In this document: positions 26,866 through 35,587 of the stretch, piece after piece
Numbering within the stretch: position 1 is the first letter of the stretch
Layout of the letters: each line of letters begins with the position of its first letter
Assembly (NCBI GenBank): GCA_009649675.1
Contig: WJPL01000002.1
Span: forward strand, 744,001-808,000
DNA length: 64,000 bases
Origin: Alphaproteobacteria bacterium HT1-32
GTDB taxonomy: Bacteria > Pseudomonadota > Alphaproteobacteria > Rhodospirillales > HT1-32
Direction: 5' to 3'
Made by a program: the position numbers and the translations under genes
Notes under the pieces: model-generated
Told to the model about the DNA's origin: nothing
Databases searched by the model: none
The model's input: only the letters and a program-made list of their open reading frames with translations

Positions 26866-28329
26866 TCAGGCCGCGGATTGCAGGGCCTGACGTCGGAGTG
26901 CACGACCGGGTCGTGCACCAGTGTGGGCGCCGGATTGCCAGACAGCCTGGCCATTGACAACCACCAGATTGACGCCGGGTGCAGGCTGCATGGGATTTTC
27001 AAAATCTGCGGCGTCGATGATCTCGTCCGGGTTGAACAGGGTCAGGTCAGCGAAATTACCGACTTTCAGCACACCGCGTTCACTGATCCCGAATTCACGG
27101 GCTGTCATTCCGGTCATTTTGTGAACCGCCTGCTCCAGCGTAAACAGGCCGACATCACGGGCATAATGTCCGAGAACACGCGGGAAAGTACCCCACAGAC
27201 GGGGGTGCGGTTTTGTGTCGTGTGGCAGACCATCAGAGCCGATCATCGACAGGCTGTGACTGAGAACCCGCTGCACGTCTGCTTCATCCATGCTGAAATA
27301 GACAGCCCCGGCAGGTTTCAGCTTCTCTGCGGCTTCCAGATCGCTGAGGCCCAGTTCTGCCGCGATGTCGGACAGATCACGTCCGGCCATTTCTGGCATT
27401 GATTCGGACCATGTGACGATGACCCGTTTCGACACGCCGATAGAGCTTTCCTGCAGAATCGTGGAAGATGCGAGATAAGGATAGACATCCATGGCAATGC
27501 GCTGACGTTCACGGGCTTTTTCAATCATTGGCAGGGTTCGCATGACCTTGCCCCAGTTTTTGACGCCGGTTGCCTTGTGGTGCGAGATGATGACCTGCAC
27601 ATCAGCGTCGGCACCAATGCGGATGGCCTCTTCCACCGATTTTTCCAGATGGTCGGCTTCATCGCGCATGTGGGTCACGTAAATTCCGCCGGCGGGTTTC
27701 AGACCCTTCGCCAGTTCGATGATCTCTTCGGTCGGGGCGCAGCGGGCAGGCGGATAGAACAGGCCGGTACTCATGCCGACAACACCGGCATCCAGAGCCT
27801 CGTCCAAAGTACGCTGCATCTGGGTGATTTCTGCGGCCGTTGCCGGACGGTCAAGCTGATCCATCGCTCCTTCACGCAGGGTGGCATGGCCGACCAGAAA
27901 GATTGCATTGACCGTCGCCGGGTCCTTGTCGAGCTGATCCAGATAGCCTGCAAATTTGGGATATTTATAACTTTGCGTACCACCGATCAGGTCAAGTGGC
28001 GGTGGGACAGGGCGCCGGATTTCGAGAGGGGCCAGGCTGACGCCGCAATTCCCGGCGACGACTGTTGTCACACCCTGACTGACTTTCGGTGTCATGTCGG
28101 GACGGGCCAGCAGCACCGCGTCATCATGAGTATGCGCATCAATGAAACCGGGAGCCAGAACCTGACCTGTGGCGTCAATGCTGCGTGAGGCTGTCATCTC
28201 GGACAGGTCTCCCATAGCCGTAATCCGGTCGCCGGTTACCGCAAGGTCCCCGGTTAGCCGGTTGGCACCCGTTCCGTCGATGATGGTGGCATTGCGAATC
28301 AGCAGGTCGCAGCTGTCTGGCTTGGTCAT
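26866..28329 (-). CDS. D-aminoacylase (N-acyl-D-amino-acid deacylase)
   Basis: 487-aa amidohydrolase-superfamily enzyme. The metal-binding HTHDD is at 66-70 and the bridging cysteine typical of D-aminoacylases is C95 in GNCGVSLAPLE; further ligands lie in THMRDEADH and VIISHHKATG, and the catalytic Asp region in GSDGLPHDTKPHPR. It releases D-amino acids and fatty or acetic acid from N-acyl-D-amino acids. The downstream aminotransferase may process the product. The ATG at 28329 gives the conserved start MTKPDSCDLLIRN. Confidence 0.87.
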   Translation of the reverse strand: MTKPDSCDLLIRNATIIDGTGANRLTGDLAVTGDRITAMGDLSEMTASRSIDATGQVLAPGFIDAHTHDDAVLLARPDMTPKVSQGVTTVVAGNCGVSLAPLEIRRPVPPPLDLIGGTQSYKYPKFAGYLDQLDKDPATVNAIFLVGHATLREGAMDQLDRPATAAEITQMQRTLDEALDAGVVGMSTGLFYPPARCAPTEEIIELAKGLKPAGGIYVTHMRDEADHLEKSVEEAIRIGADADVQVIISHHKATGVKNWGKVMRTLPMIEKARERQRIAMDVYPYLASSTILQESSIGVSKRVIVTWSESMPEMAGRDLSDIAAELGLSDLEAAEKLKPAGAVYFSMDEADVQRVLSHSLSMIGSDGLPHDTKPHPRLWGTFPRVLGHYARDVGLFTLEQAVHKMTGMTAREFGISERGVLKVGNFADLTLFNPDEIIDAADFENPMQPAPGVNLVVVNGQAVWQSGAHTGARPGRALRRQALQSAA

Positions 28330-28540
28330 TCCTGTTTCCCTCAATTTTGTTTACACGGATTTATCACGCTCTGTTGAAGGCAGTTCAAGTGCGTTCAGAC
28401 AGGAAGCTGATAAGTTTGTCATCAGATTTGAGTGGTTTATCCGGTGGACACCGGAAAACAGGCAGCTTTATTGCGCAGTTCTTTTGTCCGGTGTTCCCCG
28501 CCGGTTTCGCCGGTTGCTGTTTCCCCTCAGTGACCGGAAA

Positions 28541-28575
28541 AGCCGGGGCCGTTAATGGTCCCGGCTTCTTTTTGT
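28541..28575 (+). terminator. Strong intrinsic terminator in the gap upstream of ybaN
   Basis: AGCCGGGGCC (28541-28550), loop GTTAAT, GGTCCCGGCT (28557-28566), then TCTTTTTG. The stem is 10 bp with one wobble pair. Its T-tract lies on the plus strand, but no plus-strand gene precedes it within the 299-bp gap between the D-aminoacylase start and ybaN. It may end a small RNA transcribed from about 28350, act as a leader attenuator for ybaN, or work in reverse, where a TTTT also follows the stem. Smaller hairpins (CCGG/CCGG at about 28440-28455 and 28500-28513) lie upstream. Confidence 0.65.
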
Positions 28576-28628
28576 TCTGCTGACATCCGCATTGTAGACT
28601 GTGGGATCAGTGAAGATAGTCGGATGCC

Positions 28629-29039
28629 ATGCAGAATCACCCGGTTGAGGAAAAGACGATCAGGAAGCCGGTGGTGCTTATATGGCGCTGTCTGGGGCTT
28701 TTGTTTGTCGCGATCGGATGTGCCGGTGTGGTCTTGCCTGTGCTGCCGACAACGCCCTTCATGTTGCTGGCCTTATGGGCCTTCGCAAAAGGCTCTCCCG
28801 CCCTGCATGCATGGCTGATAACGCATCCGAATTTTGGTCCGCCCTTACAGGACTGGACGCGCTATGGGGTCATTCCGCGACAGGCAAAGACGGTGGCTAT
28901 TAGTGTGATGCTGATCAGCCTCGGGGTGACGATTTACTCCGGTGCGGCCGGACCGGTTGTTCTGGGGCTTGTAATCGCCCTGATGCTGGCAGGTGCAGGT
29001 TTCATTCTGTCCCGACCGTCGGATCGTCCTACTGAATGA
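28629..29039 (+). CDS. YbaN-family (DUF454) inner-membrane protein
   Basis: 136 aa with two N-proximal and two C-proximal hydrophobic segments. The signature is GLLFVAIGCAGVVLPVLPTT followed by PFMLLALWAFAKGSP, which defines the YbaN family, and HPNFGPPLQDWTRYGVIP is the conserved cytoplasmic loop. Function unknown in any organism, to my knowledge. Its last 11 nt overlap the convergent end of the small secreted-protein gene. An ATG at 28624 is in another frame. Confidence 0.82.
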   Translation: MQNHPVEEKTIRKPVVLIWRCLGLLFVAIGCAGVVLPVLPTTPFMLLALWAFAKGSPALHAWLITHPNFGPPLQDWTRYGVIPRQAKTVAISVMLISLGVTIYSGAAGPVVLGLVIALMLAGAGFILSRPSDRPTE

Positions 29040-29499
29040 TGATCTGGTGCGCGAAAGCGTCACCGTCACTGACCGTGATCTGCGCAAAACCCATCATTTT
29101 CAGCAAATCGAGATAAGTGAAAATGTCTTCGACCTCGAATTTCTGAAATATCGGCATTGTCCGGGCCGTGCTGGTCAGCTGAGCCAGCAGCGCCCGCACC
29201 CGGTAAATCGTGTCCAGTCGTCCGTCCTGATAGCCGATGATAAGCAATTTCTCAGCGTCATCACCTTTTACGAAGATGGCATAGGGCGGGGCATAGGGAA
29301 GTGAAAGAATGGCCTGTGTGAAACCGACGACGAATCCAATTCTCTGACGGCGCTGAACCCCGTCGATTTTTTGTGCCCGGGAGATGTAGGTTTCGATGGT
29401 CTGGGGCTCTGGATAGTAATAACCGGCATGACGGTCAGCGGCGGCGGATACAGTCAGTGGTGCCGCTACGAAAAGAAGAGCGATGAGAAGCTTTTTCAC
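29029..29499 (-). CDS. Small exported protein of unknown function
   Basis: 156 aa starting with GTG behind GAAGGG, 4 nt after the glycerate kinase stop. Residues 1-20 (KKLLIALLFVAAPLTVSA) form a signal peptide; the mature part is a compact soluble domain without cysteines, containing QRIGFVVGFTQAILSLPYAPPYAIF and a final acidic-aromatic stretch. I do not recognise the family. Coupling to glycerate kinase and export to the periplasm are all that can be said. Confidence 0.7.
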   Translation of the reverse strand: MKKLLIALLFVAAPLTVSAAADRHAGYYYPEPQTIETYISRAQKIDGVQRRQRIGFVVGFTQAILSLPYAPPYAIFVKGDDAEKLLIIGYQDGRLDTIYRVRALLAQLTSTARTMPIFQKFEVEDIFTYLDLLKMMGFAQITVSDGDAFAHQIIIQ

Positions 29500-29503
29500 A
29501 AAT

Positions 29504-30802
29504 TTAATTCCCTTCAGGGAGCACCAGAACAGCGCGGAAATCGTTGACGTTGGTATAGGTAGGGCCGGTGACGACAAGGTCTTTGATCGCGCCAAAATAG
29601 CCCCCGGCATCGTTGGATTTCAGGTAATCGTCCGCGCTCATGCCGGCACCTTTCCCGCGGGAGAGAGTGTCGGGCCCGATGATGGCCCCGGCGACATCAT
29701 TGTTGCCGTCAACGCCGTCCGTATCGCAGGAAATGCCATAGATGCCGGCACGGCCTTCCAGTGCCATGGCCAGCGCCAGCGAAAACTCCTGATTGGGACC
29801 GCCGGCACCATTGCCCCGGACTGTGACCGTCAGTTCGCCACCACTTAACAGCAATGCCGGGGCAGCACAGGGAATGCCACTTTCCTGGATGCTGCGGGCG
29901 ATGCCAGCCATCGCTTTTGCAACTTCACGGGCTTCACCTTCAAGGCGGTCACCAAGGTTGATGACATTCAGACCCTGCCGCCGGGCTTCTGCCTCGGCTG
30001 TCTGAAGCATCTGCAGAGGTCGTGCGACCAGTTCGTTGATGGTGGTCTCAAAGGCCGGATCACCCGGCTTCGGTGTTTCATTTGCCGGGTCCGCAAGCGC
30101 ATGCGTAACCGATGCAGGCGGGTTGATTTCATAGCGTCGCAGAATGTCCCGTGCATCTGCGAGAGTGGTGGGGTCAGGCACGGTTGGTCCGGAGGCAATA
30201 ACAGCCGGATCGTCGCCGGGGACATCAGAAATCATCAGGCAATGCAGTGGTGCCGGTGCGGCAAGGGCTGCCAGTCGTCCGCCTTTGACACCGGACAGAT
30301 GTTTGCGGACACAATTCATTTCAGTGATATCGGCGCCAGATTTCAGCAGCAGCCGGTTCACCTCCTGCTTGTCTTCCAGGCTGACACCGTCAACGGGCGC
30401 AATCATCAGGGAAGAACCACCGCCGGAAATCAGGGCAACCAACAGGTCATCCGGTCCCAGTGTTTGTGCCAGTTCCATGATGCGGGCCGTCGCATCCCGT
30501 CCGGCGGCATCGGGTACCGGGTGGGAGGCTTCAACAATTTCAATCTGTTCGCAGGGCAGGGCAAAACCGTACCGGGTTATCACCAGCCCGGAGAGAGGCC
30601 CGTCCCAGGCACGCTCAAAGGCCTGTGCCATTGCGGCTGAGGCTTTGCCTGCGCCAATCACGACAGTACGCCCTTTGGGGCGCGGGGGAAGTGCAGCAGG
30701 CACACAGTTTTCCGGCCGAACATCGGCGAGCGACATCGACATCAGGTCTTTGAGGAATTGTTCGGGATCGGCAGCAATAGTGTCAGGCGTGTTCAAGGTC
30801 AT
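29504..30802 (-). CDS. Glycerate 2-kinase (MOFRL family)
   Basis: 432-aa kinase of the GckA/TtuD/GLYCTK class phosphorylating D-glycerate to 2-phosphoglycerate. The N-terminal domain has VVIGAGKASAAMAQAFE and the substrate-binding ISGGGSSLM; the C-terminal MOFRL domain has GGELTVTVRGNGAGGPNQEF and GTDG-like DTDGVDGNNDVAG. It links glyoxylate, serine or tartrate breakdown to glycolysis. It is followed by the small exported protein gene. The divergent neighbour is a 2OG-oxygenase-like gene 80 bp away. Confidence 0.9.
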   Translation of the reverse strand: MTLNTPDTIAADPEQFLKDLMSMSLADVRPENCVPAALPPRPKGRTVVIGAGKASAAMAQAFERAWDGPLSGLVITRYGFALPCEQIEIVEASHPVPDAAGRDATARIMELAQTLGPDDLLVALISGGGSSLMIAPVDGVSLEDKQEVNRLLLKSGADITEMNCVRKHLSGVKGGRLAALAAPAPLHCLMISDVPGDDPAVIASGPTVPDPTTLADARDILRRYEINPPASVTHALADPANETPKPGDPAFETTINELVARPLQMLQTAEAEARRQGLNVINLGDRLEGEAREVAKAMAGIARSIQESGIPCAAPALLLSGGELTVTVRGNGAGGPNQEFSLALAMALEGRAGIYGISCDTDGVDGNNDVAGAIIGPDTLSRGKGAGMSADDYLKSNDAGGYFGAIKDLVVTGPTYTNVNDFRAVLVLPEGN

Positions 30803-30882
30803 TTTTCCGGGATGTCGTTGCGGCGGTTGAGCCTTCGATTATGGACGAGTAGGCTCCCCCGGCAACATCTGGTTGGATAGAA

Positions 30883-31551
30883 ATGACTGAAGAAGCGATA
30901 TGGGTTGGACCGCGCAAGTTTGATGTCTGGCCGAAAGGGCAGAAGATCGGGAAGTTTACCGACAACGTCTTTGCTGCGGTTTTTCACGATGCGGCGGACT
31001 ATAACGACGTTCTGGTGAAACAGCTTGTCGAATGGGAAGAAAAGAAGCGCGCGGAGACGCCGCCACAATCCCGGGCAATTGGTGGCACAAAGTTTCATAA
31101 CGTACAGGACTGGGGTAATCCGGCAGCAGATTTGATTCATGCCAGAGCCTTGGCTTTATTCAGAAAACTGTTCAATACAGAAGCCGCTTTCGTCGATTAT
31201 TGCTGGGGTAATGTCTATCGTGCCGGTGACTTCGTGATGCCGCACAGCCATCGCCGATGTGCCGCAAGTCTGGTCTATTGTCTGGCTGAAGGTGACGAAG
31301 ATGAAAATGATCTGCTGGCAGGAAAATTCTGTTTTGTTGACCCGCGGATGCCAGCCTGTTGTTCGCAGGAAAAAAACCGGATGACCACACCGGCCTATCC
31401 GGGGTTCAAGGCGGGTACCATGCTGATTTTCCCCAGTGAACTGGTGCATTTTGTTATCCCCTATCACGGGAATGCGCCGAGAATCACGATGTCCTGGAAT
31501 ATGGCTGAAACGGAGTTTCCCGGCTCGCCGGAAGATGCATGGCAGAAGTGA
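30883..31551 (+). CDS. Putative 2OG-Fe(II) oxygenase-like protein
   Basis: 222 aa with a double-stranded beta-helix pattern. The segment NVYRAGDFVMPHSHRRCAASLVYCL is followed by FCFVDPRM, then GTMLIFPSELVHFVIPYHG and PRITMSWNM. This order matches the 2OG-FeII_Oxy_5 family, where the two histidines and the distal arginine would bind iron and 2-oxoglutarate. The usual acidic ligand is not obvious after the first histidine, so activity is uncertain. Substrate unknown. It is a single gene divergent from glycerate kinase. Confidence 0.65.
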   Translation: MTEEAIWVGPRKFDVWPKGQKIGKFTDNVFAAVFHDAADYNDVLVKQLVEWEEKKRAETPPQSRAIGGTKFHNVQDWGNPAADLIHARALALFRKLFNTEAAFVDYCWGNVYRAGDFVMPHSHRRCAASLVYCLAEGDEDENDLLAGKFCFVDPRMPACCSQEKNRMTTPAYPGFKAGTMLIFPSELVHFVIPYHGNAPRITMSWNMAETEFPGSPEDAWQK

Positions 31552-31635
31552 GTGTTCGGAAATAGAAGTTGTCCGTACCATTCAGCCACCATAAGTTTTC
31601 TATCAAACATATCCTAATCAGAGTCAGGAACAGAC

Positions 31636-33981
31636 ATGGACGGCGACAATTTCCAGAAGTTCGGCATTGGCCAACCCGTACGACGAAAGGAAGACCCGCG
31701 TCTGCTGACGGGGGCAGGTAAATATGTCGATGATATCAATCTGGATAATCAGGCCTATGCCGTAGTCGTATACTCGCCCTACGCACATGCCAGAATTCTG
31801 TCTGTTGATACGTCGGAGGCCGAGGCCGCCGAAGGTGTTCTTGCGATTTATACCGGCAAGGACTGGGATCCGGCTAAATATCCGTCACTACCCATCGTAA
31901 GTGCCGTTCAGGAAAGCCGAGACGGATCAAAAATCCGCGCACCGGGGCGACCCTGCCTGGTTTCCGACAAGGTTATGTATGTCGGTGATTCTGTTGCCAT
32001 GGTGGTTGCCGAGAGCTGGGAACAGGCGAGAGATGCCGCTGAACTGGTCATGGTTGATTATGACCCGTTACCGGCAATCACCGATGCACGAAAAGCGGTT
32101 CAGGACGGGGCACTGCAATTGTGGGAAGATATCCCCAACAATATCTGCCTTGATTTCGAGAAAGGTGATGAAGCTGCCACCGATGCGGCCTTTGCAGCAG
32201 CCGATCACGTGATTTCACTGGAAATGCATTCCAACCGGGTACAGGCGGCACCGATTGAACCGCGTGCCGCACTTGGGTCCTATGATGCAGAAACTGACAG
32301 TTATGTTCTCTATAATTCCAGTCAAAACATTCATGCGAACCGGGACCAGGTTGCAAAAATTCTTGGCGTAGACCCTCAGAAAATACGTCATGTCGCCTAT
32401 GATGTCGGCGGTGGGTTTGGCGCGAAGAACGGTATTTATCCGGAACATGTACTTGTCCTGTTTGCATCGGAGAAACTGGGACGACCTGTCAAATGGCGCA
32501 AGGACCGTACGGATACATTCATTGCGGACATCCACGGTCGCGATCAGCGCAGTGTGGTCGAGCTTGCGATCAATAATGATGGTGTTTTCAAGGCTCTGAA
32601 GGTCAGTTCCTGGGGGAATATTGGCGCCTATGCGGCCTCAAACGGTCCGTTCACCCCAACCGGAGGCAGCGCACGTACACAGGGCGGGCCATACAGAATG
32701 GAGGCAATGTACTTCCATTCCTATGCCGTGTTTACAAATACGTCGCCTACGGCACCATACCGGGGGGCCGGACGCCCGGAAGCAAGTTTTCATATTGAAC
32801 GCGTCATCGACTATGCGGCTCACAAGCTGGGGATGGATCCGATTGAACTGCGCCGGAAAAACGCCCTGACGGGGGCTGAAACCCCGCATACGACCCCGAT
32901 GGGGCTGGATGTGGATTCCGGTGATTTCGCAGCTATCTACGAACAGGCCCTGACGCTGATCGACCAGAAGGGATATGAACAGCGCAAGAAGGATTCTGCC
33001 GCCCGCGGATTGCGTCGCGGTTTTGGCACCTGTCTGTACCTGGAATGCTCAGGCGGCGGGCCGAAGGAGTTTTCCCGGATTGTGTTCGAAGATGATGGTC
33101 GTGCCACCCTGTCCGTTGGCAGCCAGTCGACCGGCATGGGGCATGAGACGGCCCTGCCGCAGATTGTTGCCGCGCGTCTGGGGCTTGACTTTGACCGGAT
33201 TGATTATGTTCAGGCTGATACTGCTGCAACGCCGATCGGTGGTGGCCATGGCGGATCCCGGGGGCTGGAAGTTGGCGGCAGTGCCGTAATGAAAGCGGTC
33301 GACACGGTGATTGCGAAGGCCCGGCGAATTGCGGCTCAGGAATTTGAGACTTCGGTTGAGGATGTCACCTTCGAAGACGGTGTTGCCCGTGTTGTCGGGA
33401 CTGACCGGGTTCTGAATTTTGACGAGATCGTTCGTCTGTCCCGGAAGGATGAATTCCGGGGGGATGGTCTTGAGAACGGTCTCGATTCAGAAGAAATTTT
33501 TGAACGAAGTGCCATCACGGTTCCGAATGGCTGCCATATTGCCGAGGTTGAAGTGGATCCGGATACGGGCGTCGTGAAACTGGACCGCTATGCGATCATT
33601 GATGACTTTGGCAATGTGGTGAACCCGATGCTGGCCGATGGACAGGTCATGGGGGGGACTGTTCAGGGGATCGGTCAGGCATTGCTGGAAACGATGATCT
33701 ATGACGATGACGGCCAGTTACTGACGGCATCCTTCATGGATTATGCCATGCCACGGGCTTCCGATATCGCAGATATGGCGATCGAGTATTACGAAGATGC
33801 ACCAACCAAGAAGAACCCGCTCGGCGTCAAGGGTGCAGGGGAAGCGGGTTGTGTCGGTGCCATGGCCGCGGTTGTGAATGCCGCCATGGATGCAACCCGT
33901 GATCTGGGGGTTCTGCATATCGACATGCCGCTGACACCAATGCGGGTGTGGGGCGCACTGCAGGAAGCCGGAAAAGACTGA
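31636..33981 (+). CDS. Xanthine dehydrogenase-family molybdenum hydroxylase, large subunit (CoxL form II-like)
   Basis: 781-aa molybdopterin subunit. The aldehyde oxidase a/b hammerhead domain spans ~20-140 and the Mo-cofactor domain the rest. The active-site loop reads PYRGAGR, the form II (BMS/CoxL-like) pattern, not the AYxCSFR of true CO dehydrogenase, and the catalytic glutamate is in GVKGAGEAGCVGA. Other Mo-pterin contacts are GGGFGAKNGIYPE and GQSTGMGHETALPQ-type stretches. It should hydroxylate an unknown aromatic or N-heterocyclic compound or aldehyde. The medium (FAD) and small (2Fe-2S) subunits that it needs are not adjacent. Confidence 0.88.
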   Translation: MDGDNFQKFGIGQPVRRKEDPRLLTGAGKYVDDINLDNQAYAVVVYSPYAHARILSVDTSEAEAAEGVLAIYTGKDWDPAKYPSLPIVSAVQESRDGSKIRAPGRPCLVSDKVMYVGDSVAMVVAESWEQARDAAELVMVDYDPLPAITDARKAVQDGALQLWEDIPNNICLDFEKGDEAATDAAFAAADHVISLEMHSNRVQAAPIEPRAALGSYDAETDSYVLYNSSQNIHANRDQVAKILGVDPQKIRHVAYDVGGGFGAKNGIYPEHVLVLFASEKLGRPVKWRKDRTDTFIADIHGRDQRSVVELAINNDGVFKALKVSSWGNIGAYAASNGPFTPTGGSARTQGGPYRMEAMYFHSYAVFTNTSPTAPYRGAGRPEASFHIERVIDYAAHKLGMDPIELRRKNALTGAETPHTTPMGLDVDSGDFAAIYEQALTLIDQKGYEQRKKDSAARGLRRGFGTCLYLECSGGGPKEFSRIVFEDDGRATLSVGSQSTGMGHETALPQIVAARLGLDFDRIDYVQADTAATPIGGGHGGSRGLEVGGSAVMKAVDTVIAKARRIAAQEFETSVEDVTFEDGVARVVGTDRVLNFDEIVRLSRKDEFRGDGLENGLDSEEIFERSAITVPNGCHIAEVEVDPDTGVVKLDRYAIIDDFGNVVNPMLADGQVMGGTVQGIGQALLETMIYDDDGQLLTASFMDYAMPRASDIADMAIEYYEDAPTKKNPLGVKGAGEAGCVGAMAAVVNAAMDATRDLGVLHIDMPLTPMRVWGALQEAGKD

Positions 33982-34111
33982 ACGGCAGGATTTTTCGGTA
34001 ACCGCTGTTGTGGACAGTTGGAGAATTCCAGTCGGGCAGATTTACCCGGCTGAAATTTCGGTTATTCTGGTGCGAGCGCAGGGGGGTATGCTGTCTTATA
34101 TCAGGGGGAAG

Positions 34112-35569
34112 ATGATCTTGAATCGCCTGGCTGGAATGTTGGCTGCGTGCATTCTGCTGGCCTCAGCCTCGTTAGCAGAAGCTGACGAGGTTAATGTTGT
34201 CTTCAATTCGGACTGGAATCCCTATTCCAGTGGTGATGGTGCCAGAGTTTCTGGAGATCTCGTCCATTTTATCTCGGAACTGGTTGAGGAAGCGACGGGC
34301 CAGAGAATTCGGGTTACAGGACTGCCGTGGGCCCGGGCGCAGCGGGAAGTCGAACTCGGGCGGCTTGATGCTATTGTAACCTATCCGTCCTCTGAACGTC
34401 TGGGCTATGTCAACGCCTCGAAAGAAGCGGTTTTTTATCTGGAAACCCGGGCGTTTTTGCGAGTTGGGTCTGCGGCCCATTCCGCCTTGCGCAAGTCACA
34501 GGATATCGAGTCTCACCGCCTGTTCCGGCATTGTGTCATGCTGGGGGATGGCTGGTCTCAGGACTTCATGGACACGAATCGTATTATTTTCGACACCGCA
34601 CGGGAAACTGATGGCTGTCTGAAGCAGATAGATGCCGGACGGCAGGACATCTTCCTGCATGTTTCCGGAACCACCCGGTATTCTATCGAACGGCTGGGGC
34701 TGTCTGACCGGATCATTGCGATGCCGAAGGTTTATGCCTCCGTTCCATTTCATCTGCTGGTCTCGAAGAAGTCCCGGTTTTCCGGCGAGTTCCTGGAGAG
34801 TTTTGATCGTGGCGTTGCGCGGCTCAAGGAAACCGGACGATTTGCGGCATTGCTTGCAAAATATTCCAACCCTGAGGATGAACTGGTTCTGGCCTCACGC
34901 AACTGGCCCCCGTTCGTTGGTGAAAACCTGCCCTTTGGTGGCGGGACGAATGAGATCGTCAGCCGGGCATTTGCGGCCGGAAACGGGCACCCTGTAAAGA
35001 CAGCTTCCCTGCCGTGGAAACGGGCGATTGCTTACGCCAGAACAGGGACGAACCGGTCCATAGGTTTTTTTCCGTCGACCGGCTGCGATCTGGATGCGGG
35101 TTTTATACAGTCCGATGTGATCGGTATCAGTACGCTTGCGGTCGCTGAACGCAGGGCAAATGATGTGTCCTGGAACAATCCGGAAGATCTCTGTCAGTAT
35201 CAGGTTGGTACTGTAGTCGGCTATGCAAATACGAAGGAGTTTGATGAACTGGTGCAGGATGGACTGGTTAGCACGGTTTCTGCGCATGACGATAAGGCCA
35301 ATCTTCTGAAACTTGCAGAAGGGAAGACTGAGATCGCACTTATCGACAGCGAGGTTTTCAGATACCTGATGTCTGAGGATCCGGACCTTGCCCAGTATCG
35401 CGGCGTGCTGCGCCTGGATGAGAAAGTCATGGGACAGCGTTCGCTCCATCTGTGTCTCCGTAATGATGCCTACGGCCGGGTTCTGATGAAATCTTTCAAT
35501 GCCGGCCTTAAGAAGGTGAATCAGAATATGGTCTGGAGTGATCTGCAGGCGCGCCTTGACGCGCGTTGA
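34112..35569 (+). CDS. Tandem family 3 periplasmic solute-binding protein
   Basis: 485 aa. A signal peptide (about residues 1-22, ending SLAEA) is followed by two family 3 (amino-acid type) binding domains, ~25-245 and ~255-480. The second starts like the first (VLASRNWPPF versus VVFNSDWNPY) and repeats the LPWARAQREVE / LPWKRAIAYAR element. A histidine kinase gene follows 18 nt downstream and no permease or ATPase is present, so this protein likely acts as a ligand sensor for the kinase. The ATG at 34112 follows AGGGGGAA; upstream in-frame ATGs lack a ribosome site. Confidence 0.82.
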   Translation: MILNRLAGMLAACILLASASLAEADEVNVVFNSDWNPYSSGDGARVSGDLVHFISELVEEATGQRIRVTGLPWARAQREVELGRLDAIVTYPSSERLGYVNASKEAVFYLETRAFLRVGSAAHSALRKSQDIESHRLFRHCVMLGDGWSQDFMDTNRIIFDTARETDGCLKQIDAGRQDIFLHVSGTTRYSIERLGLSDRIIAMPKVYASVPFHLLVSKKSRFSGEFLESFDRGVARLKETGRFAALLAKYSNPEDELVLASRNWPPFVGENLPFGGGTNEIVSRAFAAGNGHPVKTASLPWKRAIAYARTGTNRSIGFFPSTGCDLDAGFIQSDVIGISTLAVAERRANDVSWNNPEDLCQYQVGTVVGYANTKEFDELVQDGLVSTVSAHDDKANLLKLAEGKTEIALIDSEVFRYLMSEDPDLAQYRGVLRLDEKVMGQRSLHLCLRNDAYGRVLMKSFNAGLKKVNQNMVWSDLQARLDAR

Positions 35570-35587
35570 TGCCGGAAAGGCCGGGGT

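Noticed and set aside
28345-28628. 6S RNA or signal-recognition RNA
   Set aside because: The SRP core motif and an obvious 6S open-bubble layout are missing; only a generic small RNA can be suggested.
31636-33981. True aerobic CO dehydrogenase CoxL
   Set aside because: The active-site loop is PYRGAGR (form II), not the AYxCSFR loop of genuine CO dehydrogenase.
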